Origin: Naegleria lovaniensis
Taxonomy: Eukaryota; Heterolobosea; Eutetramitea; Acrasida; Naegleriidae
Length of the DNA stretch: 64,000 bases
Assembly (NCBI RefSeq): GCF_003324165.1
Contig: NW_025407887.1
Coordinates: 1-64,000 of the forward strand
Direction: 5' to 3'
In this document: positions 1-10,019 of the stretch, in pieces
Position numbering within the stretch: position 1 is the first letter of the stretch
Layout: each line of letters starts with the position of its first letter
Notes under the pieces: generated by a model
What the model was told of the DNA's origin: nothing
The model's input: the letters and a program-made list of their open reading frames with translations, nothing else
Database searches by the model: none
Made by a program: the position numbers and the translations under genes

Positions 1-79
1 GTGTACAAAATTTTTCTCGTTTATGACACATAATGTTGTGAAATTTTTCCAATGAATTATTGATGATGAATTATCATAG

Positions 80-806
80 ACATGGGTGGTTCATCATGTG
101 CCATCTGCTCTACTTTGGCAGCTTTGGAATTGGATCTTCCACTCAATATTATTACTGTTGCAATGCTCTGTGAGGTGAGTTGTTTTTTTTTCATATGAAT
201 CATTTGTTATGATGACTGTCTTGTTACAATGAAACACACTTTCGCATTGTGTACATCGTTCTGACATTATAACAGAACATGCCAAGTGGAATCGCAACCA
301 AACCTGGTGATGTCGTCACTGCCATGAACGGTAAGACCATTGAGGTTGACAATACTGATGCTGAAGGCCGTTTAATTTTAGCTGATGGTTTGTGCTATTT
401 GAGCGATAAAAAGCCACAAACTCTCATTGACATGGCAACCTTAACAGGTGCTGTCATTATTGCACTCAGCCATGTGACTGCAGCAGTTTTCAGTAATTCA
501 ACGCCATTGGTCGAGGAATTGGAAAAGGCAAGCTTCCAAACCAGCGATTATTTGTGGAGATTACCAATCTTTAGAGAAGATTATTTGGAACAAATGAAAT
601 CAGATGTATCCGATTATAACAATATTGGTGGTAGACCAGGAGGTTCTTGCACAGCTGCTACCTTCCTTAGTGAATTTGTTGACTTCTCTAAGGTGAAACA
701 ATGGGCTCACCTTGATATTGCTGCTGTCACCAAGACCAAGGTCGGTTATACTGGAAGACCAACTCGTGCTGTTATTGAATTCTTGCAACAACGTGCAAGA
801 AAGTAA
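80..806 (+). CDS. Leucyl aminopeptidase (peptidase M17), 5' part missing
   Basis: C-terminal catalytic part of a di-zinc cytosolic M17 aminopeptidase, which removes N-terminal residues from peptides. Bases 1-79 read as intron ending in ATAG. The first visible exon (80-174) encodes the DMGGSS core and ends LCE; a 101-bp intron (175-275, GTGAGT...ACAG) follows. The second exon (276-806) starts NMPSG. The family signature NTDAEGR is present and supplies two of the metal ligands (Asp, Glu) and the Arg that binds the bicarbonate/transition state. The C-terminal NNIGGRPGG segment and the final helix are also typical of the family. The protein ends normally at TAA. The 5' exons, with the N-terminal domain and the catalytic Lys, lie outside the window. 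Family assignment is firm; the choice between PepA and LAP3 subtype is not possible from this part. Confidence 0.9.
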
Positions 807-1065
807 ACGAGTGAAATTACAAAAGTGGAAGTACGAATTGACAATTTATAAACTTTTATTTATTAAATGTCAAAACGAGACATGAATACAAAGATGACAA
901 AATGCCTGTAGAGATGTGGCATGTCCATCTCGATCTGTCGTTCCAGGTGCCATGGCGCGATAATCAGACATAAGAACTTTTAATTTCAATATTTTATTTT
1001 CCAAAATATGCTTATCTCTTTTCCAATAAAACAAAGTCGAAAAAGAACCTTTGTGCATCTCAATC

Positions 1066-1581
1066 ATGTCACTCACGAGTGCAGCACCTTTCACTGAATG
1101 CATTACTCATCCATACAGGCCAATCCTTTCAAATCCAATTATACAGCACCACGTCACAACACAAGCGCCTCCCAGAACCGCAGAGTCCTTTTGCACGTCC
1201 AGCTCAATTATCAAGCGTAACACCACATCCAACAAACCATCAAACACATCTGCCCATCCAAAACTCGTTCGCTCTCGACCATCCTTGGGCGTTCCAAAGC
1301 GAAGGCAAACACAATTTTCTGTTCACTGTTTCAAAACAACCAAAAGAAAAAGATCCTCTTCTTCCATCTCAAAACAAGAACTCCTCTCCGTTCTCCGTCA
1401 CACTCAACAACATGCATCCCTCTTACTAGGATGCAGTGTCTCCACCGTGAAAAGGCGTTTCTATGAATTGAAAGAAGAAATTGGCATTTCCCATTGGCCC
1501 AAAGATTATTACGAAGAATTAATGAACCATCGATCATTCTCCTTCATCTATCCACTTAGCTTGAAATTCATATTAAATTAA
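1066..1581 (+). CDS. RWP-RK-like DNA-binding protein
   Basis: Single-exon gene of 171 residues starting at MSLTSAAP; an upstream in-frame TTG was rejected as start. Residues 1-100 are Ser/Thr/Pro-rich with basic patches (KRRQ, KTTKRKR) that could be a nuclear localisation signal. Residues 101-152 look like an RWP-RK domain: helix, then SLLLGCSVSTVKRRF as the helix-turn-helix core, then GISHWPKD where canonical members have a RWPxRK motif. The His-Trp-Pro and the missing RK make it divergent. RWP-RK proteins are nuclear regulators, best known from plant nitrate signalling and gamete genes and also found in some amoebae. The function here is inferred only from that domain. It sits 260 bp downstream of the aminopeptidase and converges on the next gene with a 39-bp gap. 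Confidence 0.6.
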   Translation: MSLTSAAPFTECITHPYRPILSNPIIQHHVTTQAPPRTAESFCTSSSIIKRNTTSNKPSNTSAHPKLVRSRPSLGVPKRRQTQFSVHCFKTTKRKRSSSSISKQELLSVLRHTQQHASLLLGCSVSTVKRRFYELKEEIGISHWPKDYYEELMNHRSFSFIYPLSLKFILN

Positions 1582-1620
1582 TGTCCACATTGATAAGAAC
1601 AGAGTTACTTCCAAGTACTA

Positions 1621-3648
1621 CTAGTAATATCCACCTCTTCCACGACCACGTCCACGACGATGAAATATCGGAGGAAAGTAATCTTCGCTTGAATCTTCTT
1701 TGACATGATAATACTTGTCAAAAATTCGTAATTTTCCACTAGTATATTTCCTTCTTGGTGATGGTATTGTTTTTAGAGTTTGAATTAGCTCTCTCGTAGT
1801 GTTATTGTCGTTTTCATTGTCAATAATCTCTACAAGTACCTTTCCATATTTGTCAAATTCTGAATGATATTTTGAGAGAATTAATTTCTGGAAAAATTTT
1901 AAATGTTCCTCCCATGAGCATTGATGAATGAGAAAGATGTTTCTGAAACATGTGAAGGAACCATCCACGAAAAAATCCACCACAAATCGATCTGTATCTA
2001 TGACTTGTGTTAGCACTCCACTGGAATATATTTCAGAACAAAATTCCTTCCAATGGTTCACAAAAAATTCAGTCAAGTCATTCAGAAAGTCCATCATCGA
2101 GTTGGGGTGTATGATGTCCATATTCCAAACTTCAGAAAACGTTTGTTGTTCCAAAGATGAGTTCATGCATGATCTGAAATGTCGACCATTGCTACGTGTG
2201 GTGGTCATGGATATTTGTTTGTAGAAGGGTGATTGATATTCCGAGTTCGCAAATATGGTCTTGACAAGATAAATTAACCTTGGATAAAGAGATACAAAAC
2301 CATTCGATACTGACTTTACAGTATGGTTACGTCCAGCATTTTGTTGTAAATATCGATGACATTGGCTAGCATGTCTATTTTTTCCAATGGCATAATCTCG
2401 TCGAAACATAAAGAAATGTCTCGATTTGCTGTCTAGTGTGTTCAATAATTGGATGACTTTCTCAACCGTTTCTTTGAAGTCCTTTGGAAAGTTAAATTGT
2501 TTTTCGACAATCTCTTTCGAATTTAAATCAATGTTGTGCTTTGTTAACGATCTATCCCAATGTACAGCTCCTCTTCCTTTCACACCAGTGAACAGTTCAG
2601 CGTTCAACACTTTCTTGGCAAGAGTGCGTAACTTTTCTTTGACTTGTGTTTTAACTGTTCGAGTTTTTAAGAAAAGAGTCAATACATGTTTCCAATTTCT
2701 TTGTTTTTTTGCTCTTTTTCTTATTTGCTTCTCGAAGAGTATTTCTATTACCTCACGCTTTGTTTTTTCTAGACGCACATCTTCGTCGAGTGAGGAATCA
2801 AGTGAAACCACTGGAATTGCCACTCTCCGACTACACGCAAGAACGTTTCGTAAATTTCTTAAATTGATATTCGATTGCATGATCTCATCTAATTTTTGAT
2901 CACCTGTCACATCACATTGTAAATACGTGGTAAGCCATCCTGGAAATAGGTTGTTCATGGTACGAATGGCCTTAATCAACTTGAATCTAATTTGGGAAGA
3001 GCTGTACAGTCCTGGCTCGTTCTGAATCAAATAACGAAACATGCTCTTTTCTTTCCCTAACTCTCGAACCTTTTCACTATACTTCAATCGATGCCATTCG
3101 TTGGTCACATTGTTATATGTCGTATTGAAATTTTCGTAACACTTTAAATAAATAATTCTATTCGTGGCATAATCTGTAATATCTTCAATGACTTTTCTAT
3201 GATGTAAAAACACCATTAATCGATAATATTCACAAGAATCACATGAAATTCTTTCATCACGTAGAGTTTCATCGCTATCTAAATCGTCTTCACTCATAAT
3301 AGAATTTATATTCAACATTTGGAGTGTAATATTTTTCGAAATATAGAGCAAGCCTTTCACAGCACGATCTTGCACTGATAAAAATTTATAAATATTGAAC
3401 ATAATTTCGCAAGGCAATTGAACAAATAATTGTCCGTTGGCATCATCCCAGGAAGTAACTACATTTTGATCGATCGGAGTGATGATTGAATCCTGTGGTT
3501 CTGAATGATGAATCAATCTCTTCTTCTTTTCACGAGAGATTTCAAAATTCTCATCATTAGGATGTTCTTCTAAATGATCGTGTGATGAATCCTCGTCGTA
3601 CTCAGTTCTTGAATCATGACGAAATTCACAGTTTGAACGTTTGGACAT
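1621..3648 (-). CDS. F-box-like protein with C-terminal RG-rich tail
   Basis: Intron-less gene. The start is taken at MSKRSNC because it follows an AAAAAA run; an in-frame ATG 39 bp further out (3687) is the alternative. About 675 residues. Residues 1-70 are acidic/charged. Around residues 75-110 the segment LPCEIMFNIYKFLSVQD resembles an F-box, the SKP1-binding helix set of SCF ubiquitin ligases. The middle is a charged helical region without recognisable repeats, including a strongly basic stretch of Lys/Arg near residues 315-345. The protein ends in a short RGRGRGRGG tail, a type seen in RNA-binding proteins. Substrate and role are unknown. The F-box call rests on one short motif and is tentative. 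Confidence 0.6.
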   Translation of the reverse strand: MSKRSNCEFRHDSRTEYDEDSSHDHLEEHPNDENFEISREKKKRLIHHSEPQDSIITPIDQNVVTSWDDANGQLFVQLPCEIMFNIYKFLSVQDRAVKGLLYISKNITLQMLNINSIMSEDDLDSDETLRDERISCDSCEYYRLMVFLHHRKVIEDITDYATNRIIYLKCYENFNTTYNNVTNEWHRLKYSEKVRELGKEKSMFRYLIQNEPGLYSSSQIRFKLIKAIRTMNNLFPGWLTTYLQCDVTGDQKLDEIMQSNINLRNLRNVLACSRRVAIPVVSLDSSLDEDVRLEKTKREVIEILFEKQIRKRAKKQRNWKHVLTLFLKTRTVKTQVKEKLRTLAKKVLNAELFTGVKGRGAVHWDRSLTKHNIDLNSKEIVEKQFNFPKDFKETVEKVIQLLNTLDSKSRHFFMFRRDYAIGKNRHASQCHRYLQQNAGRNHTVKSVSNGFVSLYPRLIYLVKTIFANSEYQSPFYKQISMTTTRSNGRHFRSCMNSSLEQQTFSEVWNMDIIHPNSMMDFLNDLTEFFVNHWKEFCSEIYSSGVLTQVIDTDRFVVDFFVDGSFTCFRNIFLIHQCSWEEHLKFFQKLILSKYHSEFDKYGKVLVEIIDNENDNNTTRELIQTLKTIPSPRRKYTSGKLRIFDKYYHVKEDSSEDYFPPIFHRRGRGRGRGGYY

Positions 3649-3873
3649 TTTTTTCTCGTGGTTTACAATGAAAACTGTTTTCTTCACCCTTTCTCATTTG
3701 AGAACGTTGACCTCCATCCACAACCACTTGTTCCAAGTTCCCCCTCGTTGGTTCCCTCTTCACACGTTTCATGTTTATGAATTCACATTCAAAGAAAAAG
3801 TCTAAAAAAAAATTCAAAATCATCACACATTCATTGATTAATCAATTTCATTCAATACCTAACCAATTTCATC

Positions 3874-4680
3874 ATGTACATTCCACCTCTTTCTCTCGTC
3901 TGTAAGCTTGAATATGATCAAGTAAAATTCTCAGATCCAGGTGCCAGTATGATCGGAATGGCCAGTATTAGCGCTCCAGCCTTTGAAAGCCAAGAATTTC
4001 AATCACGGGCTCCCATTGATCTCTGTTGCGTGATTGATAAGAGTGGATCTATGGAAGGATCAAAATTAGAACTCGTGAAAACCTCTCTCCGATTCATGAT
4101 TGATCAAATGAAACCTCACGATCGGATTTGTGTTATTGAATTTGATAGCCATGTAAATACTTGTTTGCAACTCACACAGATGGATAAGGCTGGAAAGACT
4201 TTGGCTCAACATGCCGTTGCATCCATCAAGGCTGGTTCATGTACGAATATTTCTGGTGCCTTGTTGGAAGCCTTTGATATCATGTCCCAACGATCACAAA
4301 AGGCAACCATTTCATCTATTTTACTCTTTACGGATGGTTTGCCAACAAAGGGAATTATGGCACAAGAGAAATTGGTACAAATGGTTGAGAAGTGTATTGT
4401 AAAGAGTTCAAGTTCATTATTTACTTTTGGATTTGGTGAAGAACATTCATCGAATTGTTTGGTTGCGCTCAGTCAATCGGGTGGAGGCTTGTATTATTAT
4501 ATTAAGAAAGATGACGAAATTCCTCAAGCATTTTCAGATTGTTTGGGAGGATTGTTAACAGTGTTTGCTCAAAATATTGTATTGAAAATTCAATGTACAG
4601 GAGATAATGGAGTCATTTTGGAGTTGTTATATTTTGGCACCTTACACCTTACACTTAGTGTCAGTGCTGTTTGCATTTGA
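3874..4680 (+). CDS. vWFA-domain protein, 3' end replaced by a repeat array
   Basis: Starts MYIPPLSLVC and carries a von Willebrand factor A domain from about residue 45 to 230. The metal-ion-dependent adhesion site is complete: DKSGSM (residues 52-57), the Thr in CTNISGA, and the Asp in FTDGLP. vWFA domains bind protein partners through a divalent cation, and intracellular forms are common in protists. The frame runs about 245 native residues and then reads into palindromic repeat DNA (from 4637), so the last 14-odd residues are encoded by the repeat and the normal C-terminal region is lost. Degraded coding-like fragments further downstream (about 5200-5460) could be remains of the lost tail, but I could not show this. 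Probably a truncated gene; whether it is expressed cannot be judged. Confidence 0.7.
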   Translation: MYIPPLSLVCKLEYDQVKFSDPGASMIGMASISAPAFESQEFQSRAPIDLCCVIDKSGSMEGSKLELVKTSLRFMIDQMKPHDRICVIEFDSHVNTCLQLTQMDKAGKTLAQHAVASIKAGSCTNISGALLEAFDIMSQRSQKATISSILLFTDGLPTKGIMAQEKLVQMVEKCIVKSSSSLFTFGFGEEHSSNCLVALSQSGGGLYYYIKKDDEIPQAFSDCLGGLLTVFAQNIVLKIQCTGDNGVILELLYFGTLHLTLSVSAVCI

Positions 4681-4769
4681 CACTTGAGTGCCAAATGAAT
4701 GAAGTGTGATTTGTATTTGACACTTGAGTGTAAGGTGCTATTTGTATTTGACACTTGAGTGTAAGGTGC
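4637..4769. repeat. Left array of 31-bp imperfect palindromic repeats
   Basis: Three to four copies of a unit whose core is CACTTGAGTG followed by TAAGGTGCTATTTGTATTTG. The core is itself a near-palindrome (CACT-NN-AGTG). The left edge GCACCTTACACCTTACACTT is the inverse of the right edge of the second array (5781-5798), so the two arrays together bear terminal inverted repeats of about 20-25 bp. They also share a direct match (GTGTCAGTGCTGTTTGCATT at left; one extra G at right). The array begins inside the vWFA reading frame. Confidence 0.75.
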
Positions 4770-5680
4770 GAAATGGATGTTGATTGAAATGGAGGTACTA
4801 GTTTGTGAACCTAACCATTCTACTTCGTGTTCATATAAAAAGGTCAATAACGAATCTATCAAACAAAAAAAAGGCATGATTTAATCTCATGCATCTACTT
4901 TCCTTACGTATGTTAGCTTGGACCTTCGTATGAAAGGAGTTAGGAGGCACAAAAGATGATATGTTCCTTTCATTCACGATGATAGACTCAGCCGTTAAGA
5001 AGTATGACTACGAAACAAAAAGTGATTCCAGTTCCCTTAATTGTACCCTTCTGATTGCTTCAGCTTGACTTTTGCTGTTACCGTCATTCCCAAATCACTC
5101 AAATTCGATTACATCAGCCAACAACAGTGTTGAGCACCATTCTCTTGTTCTTCTCACCGTTTTTGTAACAATTGAACAAAAGTACATGTCACTATGAAGA
5201 AAAGCTGGCAAGTTTCACTCCCCTGTTGAACCAAATGAAAATGTTTTCCTGTACTGCAAGTGTTTTTCCTCAACATAAATCGTCTCTCAAGTTCATTCAG
5301 CAAGCTCTGACATCCTGTTCGACAACTTCATCTCAATCTCTTTCAACGCCGTGTTGTATGGCGCAACATCAACTCAGAAAACAGGTGCTGAACGGTGGAA
5401 CATTATTTGAACCACTGCCTCACAACGCTTCACCTTAGAAAATGAGCGTGAGTCTATTCTTCCCTCCATAAACTAAATTTCGTAGATGATCATTTGGTAT
5501 TGTCGTTGTCAGACGAATTGTCCAAAAATTGCGTTCGTGATGCTGTTTCCTATACTCGATGATGATTGTGTAGTGAAGAGAATTTTGAGGCCCGTTGCTC
5601 ACAACCGTGAAGAGGTTTGTAATTTCAAAATAATATTTAAAGTAAATAAATTAAAAAATATACAGGTGCTGATGACACTC
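4770..5680. other. Spacer between the two repeat arrays, decayed sequence
   Basis: About 0.9 kb without an intact gene. A stretch near 5170-5460 has coding-like codon texture in more than one frame, for example a frame ending LENERESILPSIN* at 5468, but it is interrupted by stops. Either it is the decayed tail of the vWFA gene or the interior of a non-autonomous element bounded by the two arrays. No transposase-like motif was seen. Confidence 0.4.
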
Positions 5681-5798
5681 GGCACTCAAGTGTCAGGTGC
5701 TGTTTGCATTTGGCACTCCAGTGTTAAGTGCTATTTGTATCTCCTTTTTGGGACTACCTGCCATTGCAAACGGCACTAAAGTGTAAGGTGTAAGGTGC
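5681..5798. repeat. Right array of 31-bp imperfect palindromic repeats
   Basis: Three copies of the same unit as the left array: GGCACTCAAGTG, GGCACTCCAGTG and GGCACTAAAGTG, each followed by TNAGGTGC-like sequence. It ends GTAAGGTGTAAGGTGC, the reverse complement of the start of the left array. It stops 8 bp before the ATG of the next gene, so it also forms that gene's immediate promoter. Confidence 0.75.
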
Positions 5799-5806
5799 TA
5801 AAAGGT

Positions 5807-8590
5807 ATGTCCTCATCATTGTCATCCACACCTCAAAATTTTCACACTTCCGAACAACAACTTGATCGACATTCTCTCTCACACGATCGAGGGAATCGTT
5901 CAATGGAAGAAAATCTTCCTCAATTTCATGAACATCAACAAGATGAAATGTTTTCCAGTGATCATGAAAATCCATTTCGAATTGATCCTGAAAATTTAAA
6001 TTTTGAAAAAACGGATTTGCAAATGGCAAAGTCAGACAATGACACGGATGGAATTCATGTGTTGGAAGATGGTCACACTCCAAATGTCATTCATTTTGAA
6101 GAAGAAATGGAAACACCAGCATTGGAAGAATATGAAATTCAACAACAAGAACCACAACCAACTCCACAGCAACGAACCATGAGAACGACGGAAGAATCGT
6201 TATCATGGAAAGATCGATTTTTAAAGGTATTTAAGAAAACTCCTTCACGTCCTTCTTCTTCATCATTAGTCGCTGAAAATCATTTCGCTTCACCACCAAT
6301 GACAACACAAACCACAAAAATTCCAAAAAAAACAGTGGGATGGTAAGTGCTATTTTCATGATTAGAATGATACCATTTTCTAAAATAATTATTAAGGGAA
6401 TCTTCTCAAGATCAAGTGCTTCCAAGATTTTCTAAAATTGCGAGAATATTGCATTCCGCACCTTCTCATTACAGTAGTGGAAGAGGACATATTTCACACA
6501 GAAAACACAAAATTTCTGGTTCTATATGGTTTAAATGCATTCACGGACTCTTTAAAGTCTCCACTTTAATTTTACTTTATATGGAAATTGTGTATTTGAT
6601 TTTATTCATCGTGGCTCTTGTTCACAGTTTACAAAATAAGGGATTTTTTGCAGGAGGAAATTCCCTTAATGTCTTGTGGTTAAGCTTGATATTCATGATA
6701 TTGAATGCACTTTTTATTTGGGATTCCTTTGGAGATTATTTCATGTTGTATTGTTTTTTTGTGTGTTGTCGAAACAAGTACTTGAAACGAATGGAACAGA
6801 GTGAGAGGAAAATGTTACAGACTCAACGAACAACAACAGGAGGAGGACCTTCTTTTCTTCGACATGAACCACAACCTCAACAACCATTGACACAACAAGA
6901 GAGAGGAGTATTAAATTCTCCATTTCCTGATCAGAATTCAACTACATCTCAACCACAGATTCAAATTTCACCACAACAACAACAACAACAATTACGTCGT
7001 CAACAATTTCATCACAAACATCACCCTAAATATTATTCTCCCTTAATGTATTATGAATGGAAATTGATTTGGTTCATTTTAACATTAATCACGTGCTCAG
7101 CTTGTTTGATATTAATTGTAATGATTTATGTCTGTGACGCCTTTTTAGGAAATGATCGAGTGTCGGGATGGTTTGCGTTTTGTTTTTTAGCTTCCTTAAT
7201 GGCTTACTTTTTCATTTCATGGCATGAATTTATATTGGCACGACACGATCATGAGTATACTCAAAAGAAATTGGTGAAACGTCGCTTGCTGTTTGTGAAA
7301 TGGGATTGGTGGACTTGTGTGAAATTTTTATCGAAAATTGGTTTACTTTTCGGAATGTGGCTCGTCATTGGAAGTATTTTCATTCTGGTCACGATTCAAG
7401 CAGTGTTCACAGCTAAAACTCTTTCGTACATTGATTTAAGCGGAGGAGCTGCACAAATGGTGACCATCAAACCTCCAAAAAGTTCTCGTTTTCAACTTCA
7501 TTTGTATTGTGAAGGACCGAAAGCGAGTGACGATATCATACTACTCGATGCTGATGTTGGAATTGCATGTCCCAAATGTTATTTCCAACCATTCGTTGAA
7601 CTTTTAGCTACAAACGGCATGAGAGTCTGTGTACTAGAACGGGCAGGTTATGGATTTTCATATTCGGGTCCATTTCCTCGAAATTTAGGAAATGAAACAG
7701 CTGCCGAAGTGGCTGCCTTAATGCGTGAAACATTTTTGGGGCAAACTGTGGTCATGATTTCACATTCGAGTGCTACCTTTACCTCTCGAACTCTATTACA
7801 GTATTATCCCAAATTGTTACGAGCTGTCATATTGTTACATCCAGCTCATGAGAGACTCGAAGAACGAGTCGGAATTTTGAAAATTTATAACCAACAAGAA
7901 AGATTGAAACAGAAAAAAGAAGAATTTCTAAATCAATTGAACACATTGAGATTTCAATCGGCTCTTGGTTTGACACTCTTTCCAGGAGTTTTGAAACCAT
8001 TGCACTCAAAGCATGAAGAACTCTTGGAACGGTATTATTTAGGAGGAGTGAAATCATATGTCTTGTCATTTCCAGAATTTAAACCCAACTCGAACATCAC
8101 CGTTCAATACGCGTCCGTGTTACGTCTCACGAATTTTATTGATGCTGTTTGGAGTGAAATGTCACAAATGCCTCTCGTGTTTGAATTCATGAAACAATTA
8201 AGGACGAGTGACAAATTTTTCGATACACGAAATGAAACTCCACACCCTGTCAATGCCACACGAGTCGTTCGACATCATGCTCCAATTCCTTTTCTCATTT
8301 TGACCTCTCGATTTCTCATGAATGGAACTTGTGAAGAAAATAGAATTTTGATGATGAACAATTTCGCAACAAGGAATGAAACTCATGATGAAGTGTTGTG
8401 TCAACATTGGAAAGAACATGTTTCATTATATGCTCAATTATTTAGAGAATTACATGGAGACTTGTTTGAATATTATGCATCTCCGAAAACGAAATGGGAA
8501 TTTATTGAGGCTGACTATGACATGGCATTGACACATCCATTTTTATTGATGCCTTATGTGAAGCAAGCTTTGGAATTATCAAAGTCTTAG
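5807..8590 (+). CDS. Multi-TM protein with alpha/beta-hydrolase-like domain
   Basis: Two exons, 5807-6342 and 6397-8590, with a 54-bp intron (GTAAGT...TTAAG). The junction restores a Trp codon and keeps frame; total about 909 residues. Residues 1-180 are acidic and Pro/Gln-rich, likely cytosolic. Several hydrophobic segments follow (near 240-300, 420-475 and 505-535) around a Gln/His-rich loop. From about residue 565 onward an alpha/beta-hydrolase fold is recognisable: ILLDADVGI, RVCVLERAGYGFSYSGPFP (oxyanion/lid region), then the nucleophile elbow SHSSA at 634-638 with Ser636 as candidate nucleophile, and a late THPF that could carry the catalytic His. The usual GxSxG is therefore changed at both Gly positions. 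Predicted membrane-bound lipase/esterase-like protein; substrate unknown and activity uncertain. Confidence 0.7.
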
Positions 8591-8703
8591 AGAGTTGAAT
8601 GAGAACGATTCATATTGGAAAAGACTTTGAAACTCTATTCTCGACTTGACATTATGACAGCGGGTAAAGGTCACTACTAACTCAATTCTTCATAAAATTT
8701 TTG

Positions 8704-8838
8704 ATGAATCCGTTTAAGGTTATTAAAACCTTGTCCAGTGCAAGAGGAATGAGAAGATTTCTGGGACTACATGAGGAAGGATGGTTTTCACAAAATGTTT
8801 CAAGACCACGACCTCTGAGGGTGATTGTTCCATATTGA
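8704..8838 (+). CDS. Small ORF, 44 residues, unknown
   Basis: ATG-started frame MNPFKVIKTLSSARGM... ending VIVPY*. It is basic, with a leader that could be a mitochondrial presequence. It has no neighbour in the same frame and no visible splice donor that would extend it. It may be a genuine microprotein, a decayed gene fragment or chance. The reverse strand also has an overlapping Cys-rich frame, which I regard as a shadow. Listed because the codon texture resembles coding sequence. Confidence 0.22.
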   Translation: MNPFKVIKTLSSARGMRRFLGLHEEGWFSQNVSRPRPLRVIVPY

Positions 8839-8949
8839 ATCTCTCCGCACGTGTCGCAATTATGAGTGCAGCGGAGGTTTTCACACTCGCGAGTGCACAA
8901 TTTGTGATCAACTTGCTGGCTCCGACGCGTTGTTCTAGAATCAAAAAGA

Positions 8950-9606
8950 ATGAAACAGTTCATGAATCGTCGTTGCTGCAGGATTCTGACCTTTTCAAAT
9001 TCTTGCCATGTTCATTCACATGGTTGTCTGATCATGATAACGACACTGATCATGATGGTCATCATGTCCTGTTGTCCATTCATGCACGGATTCACTTTAC
9101 GATCCTCTTCGGAACCACAACAACGGCAAATCCATCATTCTCATCATCCTCTTCTCAACAACCAGTTCGAAAATTCTCCAAATTCCTATGCTTCATCTTT
9201 GATGATCATTCATTCCATCACGAATTTTAACAATGACAACAACAACAACAACTCGACCTCTTCAACAGCTCTCTCCTGCAATACTCCTTCGTGTATTGTT
9301 CCTCTCATCCTCGTACCGTGTGGTCTTGTATTCATCTTTTGTGTCATTCCCATCTCGGCCTATTTGGCTCATTTCACAGTTGCCAATTCACACGATGGAT
9401 GTGATTTTGCAAAATGGATGTTTAGAAAGAATCATAATAACAATAACACGACTGGTACTACTGACACGCAACAAGAAGAGATTGTCCAAAATAATGTGAA
9501 CCCTCATGAGGGTCATGATGATGAAAACTTTTCAAATATGCAAGATGCAACCAATGCTGTCGTTTATTACGAACGAAGAACAAGTCATGATGAAAGGCAT
9601 GTTTAG
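8950..9606 (+). CDS. Small membrane protein, unknown
   Basis: 218 residues, single exon, starting at an ATG preceded by an A-rich stretch. An N-terminal hydrophobic segment (about residues 22-50) looks like a signal anchor. A second, stronger transmembrane helix lies near residues 113-142 (CIVPLILVPCGLVFIFCV). The loop between them is His/Ser/Asn-rich with a run of Asn, and the C-terminal 75 residues are hydrophilic, Asn/Asp/Glu-rich and presumably cytosolic. No known domain was recognised. Function unknown; it may be a lineage-specific gene. Confidence 0.5.
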   Translation: MKQFMNRRCCRILTFSNSCHVHSHGCLIMITTLIMMVIMSCCPFMHGFTLRSSSEPQQRQIHHSHHPLLNNQFENSPNSYASSLMIIHSITNFNNDNNNNNSTSSTALSCNTPSCIVPLILVPCGLVFIFCVIPISAYLAHFTVANSHDGCDFAKWMFRKNHNNNNTTGTTDTQQEEIVQNNVNPHEGHDDENFSNMQDATNAVVYYERRTSHDERHV

Positions 9607-10019
9607 AAAGAGACTGATGATAATAAGGAGACAGACACACCAACATGTATGTGAATTCTCGTTCATTGAAAATTTCCTTAATGTGTTTTTTCGTGGATGC
9701 ACATCTTTCTTGAAAAACTATTCTCAATGCTCTTCAAACCTTTTAACAATGAACCAATAACAAATGTTTACATGCAAGATCGTGTTGGATTGTGGTATTT
9801 TCACAATTCTTGAAAAGTGTTTAGAGTGTCAAGTGTCATTTTAAGAATAATTGATCTATTATGAAGGCACAGATTTTTGTGTGCACAAGAAACGAACACT
9901 GGCAAGGCATTGAAACCACTTGATAAACACATTTCAATTGCCAACTTCATAGAATAAAAGAGAAATGCGAAATGTTGAAAGATTGTAATTTCCAAACATT
10001 TTCAAAAAAATCAAAAAAA

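Noticed and set aside
8682-8963. Cys-rich minus-strand frame of 93 residues
   Set aside because: No convincing start context or family; overlaps a better plus-strand small frame and the start of the next gene.
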